Shown here: one piece after another, positions 56,649 through 64,000 of the stretch
Layout: every line of letters begins with the position of its first letter
How positions within the stretch are numbered: position 1 is the first letter of the stretch
Source of the DNA: Chloroflexota bacterium
GTDB lineage: Bacteria > Chloroflexota > Dormibacteria > Dormibacterales > Dormibacteraceae
DNA length: 64,000 nt
NCBI GenBank assembly: GCA_005880915.1
Contig: VBIW01000034.1
Location: forward strand, 329,241 to 393,240
Direction of reading: 5' to 3'
The notes under the pieces: model-generated
The model's database searches: none
Seen by the model: the letters and a program-made list of their open reading frames with translations, nothing else
Told to the model about the DNA's origin: nothing
Position numbers and translations under genes: made by a program

Positions 56649-57542
56649 TCAAGGAAGGAACGGCGAGACGCTGAAGACGGCGAAGAGCAGGGCGAGGTAG
56701 ACCATCGAGTAGGTCCACAGCCGACGTGTCCATCGCTTGCCTTCGAGGTCGAGCAGCGTGATGCCCACGAGTCCGAGGCCAAGCACGATCGCCCCGGCCA
56801 GGTAGATGGCGCCCGCCGCCCCGGTGACGACCGGCACCAGGCTCGCACCCACGGTGAGCACCGCGTACACGATGCTCTGCCGTTTGGCCGACTGCTCACC
56901 AGCGACGACCGGCAGCATCGGGACGTTGGCCCGGGCGTAGTCGTTCTTGATCATCTGTGCAAGCGCCCAGAAGTGTGGGGGCGTCCAGAAGAGGACGACT
57001 CCGAACAAGGCCAGCGCGGTCAGGCCCAGCCGCCCGGTCGCAGCGGCCCAGCCGACCAGGGGCGGCATGGCGCCGGCGGCGCCGCCGATGACTATGTTTT
57101 GCGGCGTCGAACGCTTCAGCCAGATCGTGTAGACGAAGACATAGATCAGCGCCCCGATGAGGTCCAGCGCAGCGGCAAGGAGGTTGGAGCCCACCCAGAG
57201 CACCGCAAACGCGACGACGTTGAGCCCGATGCCAAGCGCGAGCGCATGCCACGGCGGGATGCGTCCTGCCGGCAGCGGACGGCGCCGGGTCCGCGTCATC
57301 TCCGCATCGATGTCGCGGTCGAACCACATGTTGATCGCGTTGGCGCCCCCGGCCGCGCAAGTGAGACCGATAAGCACGGCGAGCACTGCCGCCGGCCGGG
57401 GATGCCCGTGCGCCGCGGGCAGCATCACCCCGACGGCCGTCACGTCGAGCAGCGCGACGATGCGCAGCTTGAGAAGGCTTATGTAGTCGCGCAGTGTGGC
57501 GGAGACGGTTCGCGTTTGGACCGCGGGGTTGGCGATCGTCAT
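56649..57542 (-). CDS. ctaB: Protoheme IX farnesyltransferase (heme O synthase)
   Basis: UbiA-family membrane enzyme of 297 residues with nine helices that attaches a farnesyl group to heme B. The first Asp-rich motif is NMWFDRDIDAEMTRT, the second loop is in the YTIWLKRSTPQNI region, and FWTPPHFWALAQMIKNDYA is the COX10 hallmark. ATG 57542 overlaps the ctaA stop (TGATG). The product goes to CtaA for heme A. Confidence 0.94.
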   Translation of the reverse strand: MTIANPAVQTRTVSATLRDYISLLKLRIVALLDVTAVGVMLPAAHGHPRPAAVLAVLIGLTCAAGGANAINMWFDRDIDAEMTRTRRRPLPAGRIPPWHALALGIGLNVVAFAVLWVGSNLLAAALDLIGALIYVFVYTIWLKRSTPQNIVIGGAAGAMPPLVGWAAATGRLGLTALALFGVVLFWTPPHFWALAQMIKNDYARANVPMLPVVAGEQSAKRQSIVYAVLTVGASLVPVVTGAAGAIYLAGAIVLGLGLVGITLLDLEGKRWTRRLWTYSMVYLALLFAVFSVSPFLP

Positions 57543-58444
57543 GCGGACCCCTTTTCGACGGCCAGGCGCGACAGCGCCGGAACCCGGTCCGCCCTCGGCT
57601 GCGTGAGCAGCGCCATCGCCAGCATCCCCGCCCAGACCAGCGTAGCCGCGGCCACATGCAGTCCGTTGAAGAAAGCCGCATCCGTGATCGCAGCCCCCGC
57701 CCCCAGCGCAACCTGGAGTGCCAGCACGATGAGGGTCGCGATAGCCATCAGACGAAGCGCCGGCCGCCGCAGCGCGTTGATCGCCACGTAGACGATCAGA
57801 GCTCCGATCAACAAGACCGCGCCCCGATGGAGCATGGTGAATGCGTTCGCGCCGGAGAGGTCGAGCGCGAAGCCGCCTCCACACAGTGGCCACGAATGGC
57901 AGCCGCTGTCGGCGTTGCTGGCCACGACGGTCGACCCTGTCAGCAGGAGCACGTAAGTGGCGCCGGCCGCTAATGCAGTCGAACGCCTGAGGCTCGGAAC
58001 GCCGGTCGACGACGGCAGCGACATGACTGCAGAGGCGAGGAGCAGGCCAAGGATGATCATCGCCAGCCCCAGGTGGATCAGCACAAGCCACGACGCGAGC
58101 TCGTTGACGACGACCCCGGCCCCCAGCAAGGCCTCGCTCAGGCCTGCAACCAGTGCCGCCGTGGCCAGCCACGCGACTGCGGGTCGCCGCGTGCGCCAGA
58201 CGACCCAGGCCAGGATCACCGTCGCAGTGATCAGCAGCTCGGTCACGCTACCGACCGTGCGGTGCGAGTACTCGATGACCGAGTGGATGTCCGCCGCCGG
58301 ATAGGGACGGCCGTGGCACAGAGGCCAGTCTGGACAGCCAAGCCCCGATCCCGTCACTCGCACCACTCCACCGAGCGCGATCTGCAGGTACGCGAAAAAA
58401 GCGGTCGTGAAAGCCACGCGGCGGAAGAGTTGGGCGGACAGCAC
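57539..58444 (-). CDS. ctaA: Heme A synthase CtaA (COX15)
   Basis: 301-residue membrane enzyme with eight helices that oxidises heme O to heme A. Conserved Cys pairs lie in the loops GSGLGCPDWPLCHG and DSGCHSWPLCGG. Heme-ligand His residues include EYSHRTVGS, NAFTMLHRGAVL, HLGLAM and NGLHVAAATLV. Supports an aa3-type oxidase encoded elsewhere. Confidence 0.94.
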   Translation of the reverse strand: MLSAQLFRRVAFTTAFFAYLQIALGGVVRVTGSGLGCPDWPLCHGRPYPAADIHSVIEYSHRTVGSVTELLITATVILAWVVWRTRRPAVAWLATAALVAGLSEALLGAGVVVNELASWLVLIHLGLAMIILGLLLASAVMSLPSSTGVPSLRRSTALAAGATYVLLLTGSTVVASNADSGCHSWPLCGGGFALDLSGANAFTMLHRGAVLLIGALIVYVAINALRRPALRLMAIATLIVLALQVALGAGAAITDAAFFNGLHVAAATLVWAGMLAMALLTQPRADRVPALSRLAVEKGSA

Positions 58445-58455
58445 CAGCGGCCAGT

Positions 58456-59916
58456 CTACTGACTGACCAGATTCGACAGCTCGGCGGCAAGCACGCCCGA
58501 CTGCAGCTGGCCGATCTGCCGGCGGTCGATCGTTCCGTCAGCGCGGACGAAAACCGTCATCGGCAGCGCCGACAGGCCGAACTCCCTCCCCACGCTCAGG
58601 TTCGAATCGAGGAGTGCCGGCTGATGAACGCCGAGCGCGTCCAGGAACGAGCGCGCGGCCTCTCGGCTGTCGCCCTCATCGACGAGGACCAGCTGCGCGC
58701 CCGACTGCTGCGTCACTGTGCTCACGAGTAGAGGCATCTCAGCCTTGCATGGCGGGCAATACGAGGCCCAGAAGTTGATCACGACGGGCTTGCCGGCGTA
58801 CTCGCCCAGGCTCACTTTCGTCCCATCCGTCGCTGTCAACGTGAACGCGGGCGCCTTGCCTCCGGCGGACGCAAATGACCTCTCCGGTCCGGCGATAGTT
58901 GCCAGCGCCTGCAGGACATCGGCCGCGCCCCAACCGTCCCCGCCCGAGCCGAGCTCGTGTAGGCCGTTGCCGCTCAGCGAAGTGACCAGGGACGGCGAGA
59001 TGTCGCTTCCGACCTTCGGCACGCCTCGGTAGACGAGACGAACATAACCGTGCCTGTCGACCAACGCCAACATCGAGGTGTGCGTGTCGCCCGCCGCCAG
59101 CTCCACGCCAAACGGCTTCCAGAAGCTTGTGACCTGGTCGGGCGTGCCGGTCCCAAACGTCCAGGTTGCGCCGATCTGGCGGGCATAGCTCGCAAGCACT
59201 CCAGCGTCGTCAGTCTTTGGGTCGGTGGTCACCTCGAGCAGCGTCACCGTCGGCGGAACGTGTTTGGCGAGCTGCATGAAGAGTGCGGTGTAGAGCGGAC
59301 ATGTTTCGTGACAGGTCGTGTGAAACGCTGCGATCACGACGTCCTTGCCGGCGAGCGAATCCAGGTTGATCGACCGGGCGGCCTGGTCGTAGAGCTGGAA
59401 TGCGGGCATAGGCACGAACTTGCCCGCGAGCTCGCCGAGTCCGAGGTTCACCTCGTCGTTGCCGGCGTAAACGGCGCCTCCCAGCACACCCCCTGATTCG
59501 ATGCCCAGCAGGAGCGGCTCGACCTGACCCGCCGTAATGGTGAGCGCGACAGGATGCGGGGCGCTGCCGACCCTGACCGCGTTGTAGGTCCCCACCGGCA
59601 CCGCCACCGCGAGCAGCTGGCGCTGGTCGGGCGCTGCGGGCACGCTGCCCGAGATGCGGCCGGCCGTGGCCCATGAATCGCGACCCTCCCGCAGGAGAAG
59701 CGTGGACGCGGGTAGCGATGTGGCCGACCGCCCGGCCGCGACGACGACCAATGTCCCTGTCGGCGGCTGAAGGCGCGGGGCTATCCAGAGCGCGGCGATC
59801 GCGACGACGGCCACCACGCTGGCCGCGAGCCACAGGACCCTGGGTCGGCTCAGGGTGCGACTGGGAGCGGCGACCCGCCGTAGCGCGCTGCGACGCGGTC
59901 GATGTACGCGACGCAC
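58456..59916 (-). CDS. SCO1/SenC-TlpA fusion protein
   Basis: 486 residues in three parts. After a membrane anchor (residues 28-46) comes a beta-rich domain of about 110 residues. Then a SCO1/SenC copper-chaperone domain has the CxxxC pair Cys202/Cys206 (HTTCHETCP) and the distal copper-ligand His279 (DTHTSMLAL). The last domain is a TlpA/ResA thioredoxin with Cys387-Pro-Pro-Cys390 (WASYCPPCKAEMP). It probably inserts copper into cytochrome oxidase and keeps its own thiols reduced. The start is GTG 59916, 67 bp inside the preceding gene. Confidence 0.88.
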   Translation of the reverse strand: MRRVHRPRRSALRRVAAPSRTLSRPRVLWLAASVVAVVAIAALWIAPRLQPPTGTLVVVAAGRSATSLPASTLLLREGRDSWATAGRISGSVPAAPDQRQLLAVAVPVGTYNAVRVGSAPHPVALTITAGQVEPLLLGIESGGVLGGAVYAGNDEVNLGLGELAGKFVPMPAFQLYDQAARSINLDSLAGKDVVIAAFHTTCHETCPLYTALFMQLAKHVPPTVTLLEVTTDPKTDDAGVLASYARQIGATWTFGTGTPDQVTSFWKPFGVELAAGDTHTSMLALVDRHGYVRLVYRGVPKVGSDISPSLVTSLSGNGLHELGSGGDGWGAADVLQALATIAGPERSFASAGGKAPAFTLTATDGTKVSLGEYAGKPVVINFWASYCPPCKAEMPLLVSTVTQQSGAQLVLVDEGDSREAARSFLDALGVHQPALLDSNLSVGREFGLSALPMTVFVRADGTIDRRQIGQLQSGVLAAELSNLVSQ

Positions 59917-60920
59917 ATGTCGGCGACCGCCGCACTCTCGACCTGCATCACGTTTTCGGCGTTGCTCTCACCGCTATGTGACAGGTTGAAGCTGCCGGTG
60001 TAGACGTAATCGTCTGTGACCAGGATCTTGGCGTGCATGAAATCGTGGATCGAACCCTTGGCGTAGGGTGTCGACCTCTTGGCCCCGAAGTGGACCGCTC
60101 CGATAATGCTGCGAAACGCGGCGATCTTCCATGCCGCAGTGGCCTGGGTTCCCCATTGGTGCTGGACCTCGTCCATCTGAGTCGCATCGTACACACCGGA
60201 GATGTCGACGCCTCCGTGCTCGATGACCTCGGCCAGGGTGCCCAGGATGGGTCCCGAAGTGATCACCGGCGAACACACGCGAATCCGTTTTCGCGCTGAC
60301 GCGATCGACCGCGACATCGCGTGGACCAGCTTGAGGCTGCGGCCCGGACAGAAATACGGACGAACCTGCGTGCCGTCCGCCAGCGAAGACCATGGCGATG
60401 AGATCCGGCCCGACAGTGCCACGACCGGCTTCTCCCAAAGCTCCGCGAAATTTGCCGCGAAATCTGCTGCGATCTCGCCTGACTCGACGGTGAACATGAC
60501 GTTCTCCTCGCGGTTCCACGAATCGTTGGTCCAGTTGGTCGAGCCGGTCAGCACGGCGGGCGCGGGGGTGCCGGCGTCGCGCACGACGTACTTGTGGTGC
60601 ATCAAATCGGGTACGCCCGGGACCGGCTTGATCTGCACCCCGGCAGAGCGAAGCCGGTCGACAAATGCCCAGTCGATCTCAGGTGGCGGTGGCACCGGGA
60701 TTGCCTCCGCATGGTCCTGGTTGAAGACGAGGCGGACGGCGACACCGCGTTTGATCGCCGCCTCGAATGAGTTGAACACCATGGCCGAAGGCGACTGATC
60801 CAGGCGAAGGTCGTAGATCGCAATGTCCAGCGTCTTCGTCGCCCCATCGAGAAATGAAGCGAGTCGCTGTGCGACGGCGTCGGAATTCTGGCCGCCGTCA
60901 GTGAGGAAGAAGAAGTCCAG
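59850..60920 (-). CDS. Phospholipase D-like protein with two HKD motifs
   Basis: PLD-superfamily protein. HKD1 is MHHKYVVRDAG with TGSTNW, HKD2 is FMHAKILVTDDYVYTGSFNLS; both are complete, so it may be active as lipase or nuclease. The first ATG (60782) would remove the strand and helix FLDGATKTLDIAIYDLRLD that opens the PLD domain and is encoded in frame back to 60920. No standard start exists there, so I propose CTG at 60920, 5 bp after the LOG gene stop (356 residues). No signal peptide. Confidence 0.75.
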   Translation of the reverse strand: MDFFFLTDGGQNSDAVAQRLASFLDGATKTLDIAIYDLRLDQSPSAMVFNSFEAAIKRGVAVRLVFNQDHAEAIPVPPPPEIDWAFVDRLRSAGVQIKPVPGVPDLMHHKYVVRDAGTPAPAVLTGSTNWTNDSWNREENVMFTVESGEIAADFAANFAELWEKPVVALSGRISSPWSSLADGTQVRPYFCPGRSLKLVHAMSRSIASARKRIRVCSPVITSGPILGTLAEVIEHGGVDISGVYDATQMDEVQHQWGTQATAAWKIAAFRSIIGAVHFGAKRSTPYAKGSIHDFMHAKILVTDDYVYTGSFNLSHSGESNAENVMQVESAAVADMCVAYIDRVAARYGGSPLPVAP

Positions 60921-60925
60921 CGGGG

Positions 60926-61720
60926 CTATTTGGCGCCCGCCTTGGGCTCGCCGGTCTGTTCGCGAGGCTCGTCGATTCGGACGGGCAGCGGTCGCGTCGC
61001 CATGTCTGCCGCTTCTTCGGGATCGTCGGTGAGGGTCATCAGGTTCATGTCCCCGGGGGCGATCGCACCTGCGGCCAGGACATGCTCCTTCAACCAGTCG
61101 AGCAGTCCCTTCCAGTACGGCGTGCCGAAGAGGACGATCGGAAAGTGCTCGATCTTGCCCGTCTGGGCCAGCGTGAGCGACTCGAAGAGCTCGTCCAGGG
61201 TGCCGAAACCGCCAGGAAAGATCACGAACCCGCGCGCGTACTTCACGAACATGTTCTTGCGGACGAAGAAGTAGCGAAACTCGACTCCGAGGTCGACGTA
61301 TTTGTTCATGGACTGCTCGTGCGGCAGCTCGATGTTGCAGCCGACGGAAAGCCCGCCGGCCTCGTGGCAGCCGCGGTTGACGGCCTCCATGAGCCCCGGA
61401 CCGCCTCCAGTGATCACCGCAAAGCCGCGCCTGGCCAGCTCGGCGCCAAGCGCCATTCCCGCCTTGTAGTACGGATCGTTGGGCTTCGCACGGGCCGAAC
61501 CGAACACCGTCACCGCGGGGCCGACCTCATTGAGGGCGTCGAAACCCTCGACAAACTCGGAGAGGATTCGTAGGACGCGCCACGGGTCGGCGTGGTGGCT
61601 GAGCTCTTCGATTGCACTCCGCTCGAGGAGCATCCGGTCGGCCGGCGCCTGCTCTGAGGGGACGACAAGGCGACCGGCACGGCGGCGAACGGTGGCTTCC
61701 CCTCGGTCCGCGTCGTGCAT
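60926..61720 (-). CDS. LOG-family (TIGR00730) protein
   Basis: 264 residues with the lysine-decarboxylase-like Rossmann fold: VFGSARAKPNDPYY, TGGGPGLMEAVNRGCHEAGG and FPGGFGTLDELFESLTLAQ. LOG proteins cut the ribosyl bond of nucleoside 5'-monophosphates, some making cytokinins. About 35 residues precede the core, and a charged tail ends EPKAGAK. ATG overlaps the LapA stop (TGATG). Confidence 0.9.
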   Translation of the reverse strand: MHDADRGEATVRRRAGRLVVPSEQAPADRMLLERSAIEELSHHADPWRVLRILSEFVEGFDALNEVGPAVTVFGSARAKPNDPYYKAGMALGAELARRGFAVITGGGPGLMEAVNRGCHEAGGLSVGCNIELPHEQSMNKYVDLGVEFRYFFVRKNMFVKYARGFVIFPGGFGTLDELFESLTLAQTGKIEHFPIVLFGTPYWKGLLDWLKEHVLAAGAIAPGDMNLMTLTDDPEEAADMATRPLPVRIDEPREQTGEPKAGAK

Positions 61721-62286
61721 CAGGCCTCTGCGGGCAATTCCCCGCGAGGCTCTACCTCAGCCGTGCCGTCCGCGGCGAGGGCGACCGGCTCGGTGTCCGC
61801 GAGGGCCGGCGGTGCGACTCGCTTGCGTGGCTTCTTCTCTGCCTTGCCATCGCCGTTCAGCACCGCGGGCTGGGGCAGTGCCGGAACCGGCTCGGATTCG
61901 ATCGGCGTGATGTCGGCGGTGACGGTCGTGGCCGGCAGTCTGACGCCTGACTGCTCAGGCATCTCCAGCAGCTGGTCCATGTGAGCGTGCAGCTTGGTCA
62001 GCTCGGTCTCGAGCTCGTGGACCCGGCGGCGGTGGCGCATGTGCTCGGTGAAGTGATGGAGGCTGTTGAACCAGTGGTACAGGGTGCCCGCCACCAGGAC
62101 GACCGCCATCGGGACAACCGGCACCGTCCACAGGGGGATGCCATCGAGGTGGAAGATCGACCAGCCGACGTTCACCGGGGCTGTGTTGCTGTAGCCGAAA
62201 ACGGTCGTTGCCACGCCCAGCAGGAGGCCGAAAATCAGGGCGCTGGCGAGCAGGAAACGTTGCCAGAGATGGCTCAGGTCGGGCAC
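61720..62286 (-). CDS. LapA (DUF1049)-type membrane protein with long cytosolic tail
   Basis: 188 residues: two N-terminal helices, with the pattern YSNTAPVNVGWSIF between them as in LapA-domain proteins. A basic coiled coil (HRRRVHELETELTKLHAHMDQLLE) and then a disordered acidic Pro/Ala tail of about 80 residues follow. Many LapA proteins end after the helices, so the tail is unusual. First gene of the PLD-LOG transcript. Confidence 0.8.
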   Translation of the reverse strand: MPDLSHLWQRFLLASALIFGLLLGVATTVFGYSNTAPVNVGWSIFHLDGIPLWTVPVVPMAVVLVAGTLYHWFNSLHHFTEHMRHRRRVHELETELTKLHAHMDQLLEMPEQSGVRLPATTVTADITPIESEPVPALPQPAVLNGDGKAEKKPRKRVAPPALADTEPVALAADGTAEVEPRGELPAEA

Positions 62287-62366
62287 CCGGCAGAGGTTAC
62301 TCCGTTGATCAGCGGCTGGTGCCCCTTTACCAGGGGGCCAAAACCGCCCGGTGGATAATCAGCGAA

Positions 62367-62915
62367 ATGAGCGGCCCAGGCGAAGTCGGACGCCTCTCGC
62401 CGGACGGGCTGTGGAAGTGGGACGGCGACCGCTGGGTGCCGACCGGGGCGGCCCAGGTCACCACCTCGACTGGCGCTTCCGGACCTCGGCGCCCTTGGGC
62501 TTCGTTGATCGGTGGGACCGTGTCCATCGCTTCCACGGCGGTGCTCCTGGCCGCCTGCTTCTTCCCGTACGGCTACTTCTCGGACGGCAACGGCGGGACG
62601 TCCTCTTCGTCGATCTTCAACGGCGGCTACCCAGGCGCGGGTTGGCAGATCCCAGAACCCCTCTTCGTCGTCGTGGCCGCGCTTGCCATGGCGATTGTGG
62701 TCATGGCCGTCCGCGGCACGGTGCGGGCCGTTGCCTCCGGAGCGCTGGTCGCGCTAGGCCTGCAGACGCTGATGATGTGGATCACCTACACCGGCACGGC
62801 CATTTCCGGCGGCCGAATCGGCCCCGGAAGCTGGATAGGCCTCACCGGCAGCATGGTGCTGCTGGTGGGCGGGATCCTCGCCTTGATCGGCCTGTTCATA
62901 GAGCGGCCCGAATAG
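62367..62915 (+). CDS. Membrane protein with DUF2510-like N-terminus
   Basis: 182 residues. The N-terminal RLSPDGLWKWDGDRWVPTG resembles the short Trp-rich DUF2510 module of actinobacterial membrane proteins. Four membrane helices follow with a Gly/Ser extracellular loop (GYFSDGNGGTSSSS). The ATG is preceded by ATAATCAGCGAA without a strong ribosome site. Function is unknown. Confidence 0.72.
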   Translation: MSGPGEVGRLSPDGLWKWDGDRWVPTGAAQVTTSTGASGPRRPWASLIGGTVSIASTAVLLAACFFPYGYFSDGNGGTSSSSIFNGGYPGAGWQIPEPLFVVVAALAMAIVVMAVRGTVRAVASGALVALGLQTLMMWITYTGTAISGGRIGPGSWIGLTGSMVLLVGGILALIGLFIERPE

Positions 62916-63035
62916 GAGCTGGTTTGCGAAATTTGCGCCTCGCTGTATCCATCGGAGCCGAATCACAGCTCTTGATAAGCGCCGTTGGATCCAACGACGC
63001 GAGACGGAGAGCCCGCCGACGCCACTCCTGACCGG

Positions 63036-63542
63036 ATGAACGAGACGTACCGCCTGTCGAGGTTTCGGCCGATCGCGATCGGCGCGATCGGCGTCCTGTG
63101 TCTTGTCGCCATAGCCATCGTCCGTGAGCTGTTGTCCACGCGCGACCCGATCCTCGTCCTCTTCATCTTGCTCTGGCTCGGCGCGCTCGCCTGGAACGGC
63201 TACTGGTTTCTGTTCCGCATGGCCTATGAGATCGGCATCACAGAAGGGGGACAGCTGCACTGGCGAACTGTCTTGAGCGCGCACGAAGTCCCGCTGGAAC
63301 ATATCGAAAGCGTGAAGTCGCCGTTTGGGTGGTTCAGCCGCGGCCTGCTCAGAATCAACGTGCGGGACCACACTTCGCCTCTGCTGATGTCCGCGCCGGG
63401 CTTCACGCAGGTGGCTGAGGCCCTCGTTCGGGCTAGGCCCGACCTGTCGATCACGACAGGCCGGCTCGACGTTGCGGTCGGCCGCTCGGGAATCCCCGGC
63501 GTCCGGTGGCAGGCTCGGCTTGGTGGAGGCGGCGGGAGTTGA
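63036..63542 (+). CDS. Two-helix membrane protein with PH-like domain
   Basis: 168 residues: two helices (PIAIGAIGVLCLVAIAIV and ILVLFILLWLGALAWNGYWFLF), then a domain of about 70 residues (RTVLSAHEVPLEHIESVKSPFG) like bacterial PH-like membrane proteins. The end lies inside the antisense of the tmRNA 3' end by 22 bp. ATG 63036 is preferred; an earlier TTG at 62985 adds 17 residues. Confidence 0.7.
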   Translation: MNETYRLSRFRPIAIGAIGVLCLVAIAIVRELLSTRDPILVLFILLWLGALAWNGYWFLFRMAYEIGITEGGQLHWRTVLSAHEVPLEHIESVKSPFGWFSRGLLRINVRDHTSPLLMSAPGFTQVAEALVRARPDLSITTGRLDVAVGRSGIPGVRWQARLGGGGGS

Positions 63543-63898
63543 ACCCGCGTCCGAAGCAGCTTCCTCCAGGATCTCTACGAGCGTGTTCAGGGAATTTGAT
63601 CTCGCTTGGCGGCTCCTCCCGACGGGATCCGCTTCTGCCAGCCGCGGTTACTGTCCCACCCCAGGGCCGCGGCGCCCCTGGGGTGGCGATCCGGTCTATG
63701 TGACGCCGCACCTCTGTCCGCCGGATTGACTGAGGGCAACGCCCGGGATCAACGTCCCGGGGCTTTAGTCCTTACTGCTTACGCAGCGAGGGCGAAAGCG
63801 GAGTTCTTGTTGGCGTTTGTAAACGCTGCGCTGTAACGCACGCGGCTCTCGGCTCGCAATCCCGAAGCTCAACTGCCCCGTCGAGACCGGACGCCCCC
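63521..63898 (-). ncRNA. ssrA: tmRNA (SsrA)
   Basis: 378-nt transfer-messenger RNA. The 5' end GGGGGCG-TCCGGTCTCGACGGGG pairs with the 3' CGCCTCC-ACCA, and the T arm GCGGGTTCAACTCCCGC is present. The tag frame reads ANKNSAFALAA then TAA (codons 63814-63782, stop 63781-63779), resuming probably at GCC after ACAAAC. The GC-rich hairpins at 63654-63690 and 63742-63762 fit its pseudoknots. A possible minus-strand -10 TAGAAT lies at 63930-63925. SmpB is not encoded in the window. Confidence 0.95.
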
Positions 63899-63963
63899 AC
63901 GAAGCTGAACCTGGTTGCCCGTTGATTCTACCCACCAGGACCTGCCCCTACACTGAACCGGAC

Positions 63964-64000
63964 ATGGCCGTCGACCTCGAGCGCATCGGACGCGCGAGCC
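63964..64000 (+). CDS. Start of a gene cut by the window end
   Basis: ATG and 12 codons (MAVDLERIGRAS) are open to the edge. It is divergent from the tmRNA with a 65-bp gap. Too short to name; no clear ribosome site is visible. Confidence 0.45.
   Translation, partial: MAVDLERIGRAS

Overview
The window is high-GC, gene-dense bacterial chromosome with no insertion sequence, prophage or CRISPR array. It reads as core genome from a Terrabacteria lineage near Actinomycetota and Chloroflexota; Candidatus Dormibacterota is my best guess, an inference from gene content and not a computed placement. The clues are an actinobacterial-style order (rpmE, prfA, prmC, tsaC, glyA, wecA, atpI-atpB-E-F-H-A-G-D-C, murA), a DUF3090 plus SCO1664-type kinase pair otherwise typical of actinobacteria, a minimal tad pilus locus without an outer-membrane secretin gene, and very compact packing with many ATGA, GTGA, TGATG and TAATG junctions and overlapping convergent 3' ends.

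Layout. 0-6 kb: the 3' part of an alpha/beta hydrolase, a YetF-like DUF421 protein, and a minus-strand tad locus (flp, internal terminator, cpaB, tadA, tadB, tadC) led by a promoter and a two-hairpin leader. 6-15 kb: envelope polysaccharide genes (isoprenylcysteine-methyltransferase-like protein, two large polytopic proteins, two GT2 enzymes, a WecG/TagA transferase, a polysaccharide deacetylase, two GT4 enzymes). 15-31 kb: one long minus-strand housekeeping run from rpmE down to mreB, holding translation termination genes, tsaC, glyA, wecA, the complete F-type ATP synthase operon, murA and mreB. 31-38 kb: an M50 protease, a degenerate GlpX homologue, pyrG, an MBL hydrolase, argS, an HtrA-like pseudoprotease and a GNAT. 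38-43 kb: tRNA-Thr(CGU), a PadR/HAAS pair, a GT87-like protein and dnaK. 43-45 kb: the DUF3090/SCO1664 pair and a Ser/Pro-rich surface protein. 45-50 kb: a complete branched-chain amino acid ABC transporter, livGFHM plus a lipoprotein receptor. 50-53 kb: an acyl-CoA dehydrogenase with two hot-dog hydratase-like partners. 53-55 kb: a candidate structured RNA, an AT-hook protein, an RNase H-like protein and fabI. 55-60 kb: a rhodanese, a lactonase-like MBL, ctaB, ctaA and a SCO1-TlpA fusion, that is heme A synthesis plus cytochrome oxidase copper assembly. 60-64 kb: a PLD protein, a LOG protein, a LapA-like protein, two small membrane proteins, tmRNA (ssrA) and the first codons of another gene.

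The most notable observations are: a dispersed palindromic repeat built around GGGGAGG that sits at the 5' ends of four minus-strand genes, is translated in at least one and supplies the only usable start codon in another; two homologues of enzymes that have lost catalytic residues (GlpX-like and HtrA-like); a MurA with Asp at the fosfomycin-target Cys; a three-part SCO1-TlpA fusion; a 190-nt intergenic region with five predicted helices; and an open frame that runs 286 bp antisense into its neighbour, as if its stop codon had been lost.
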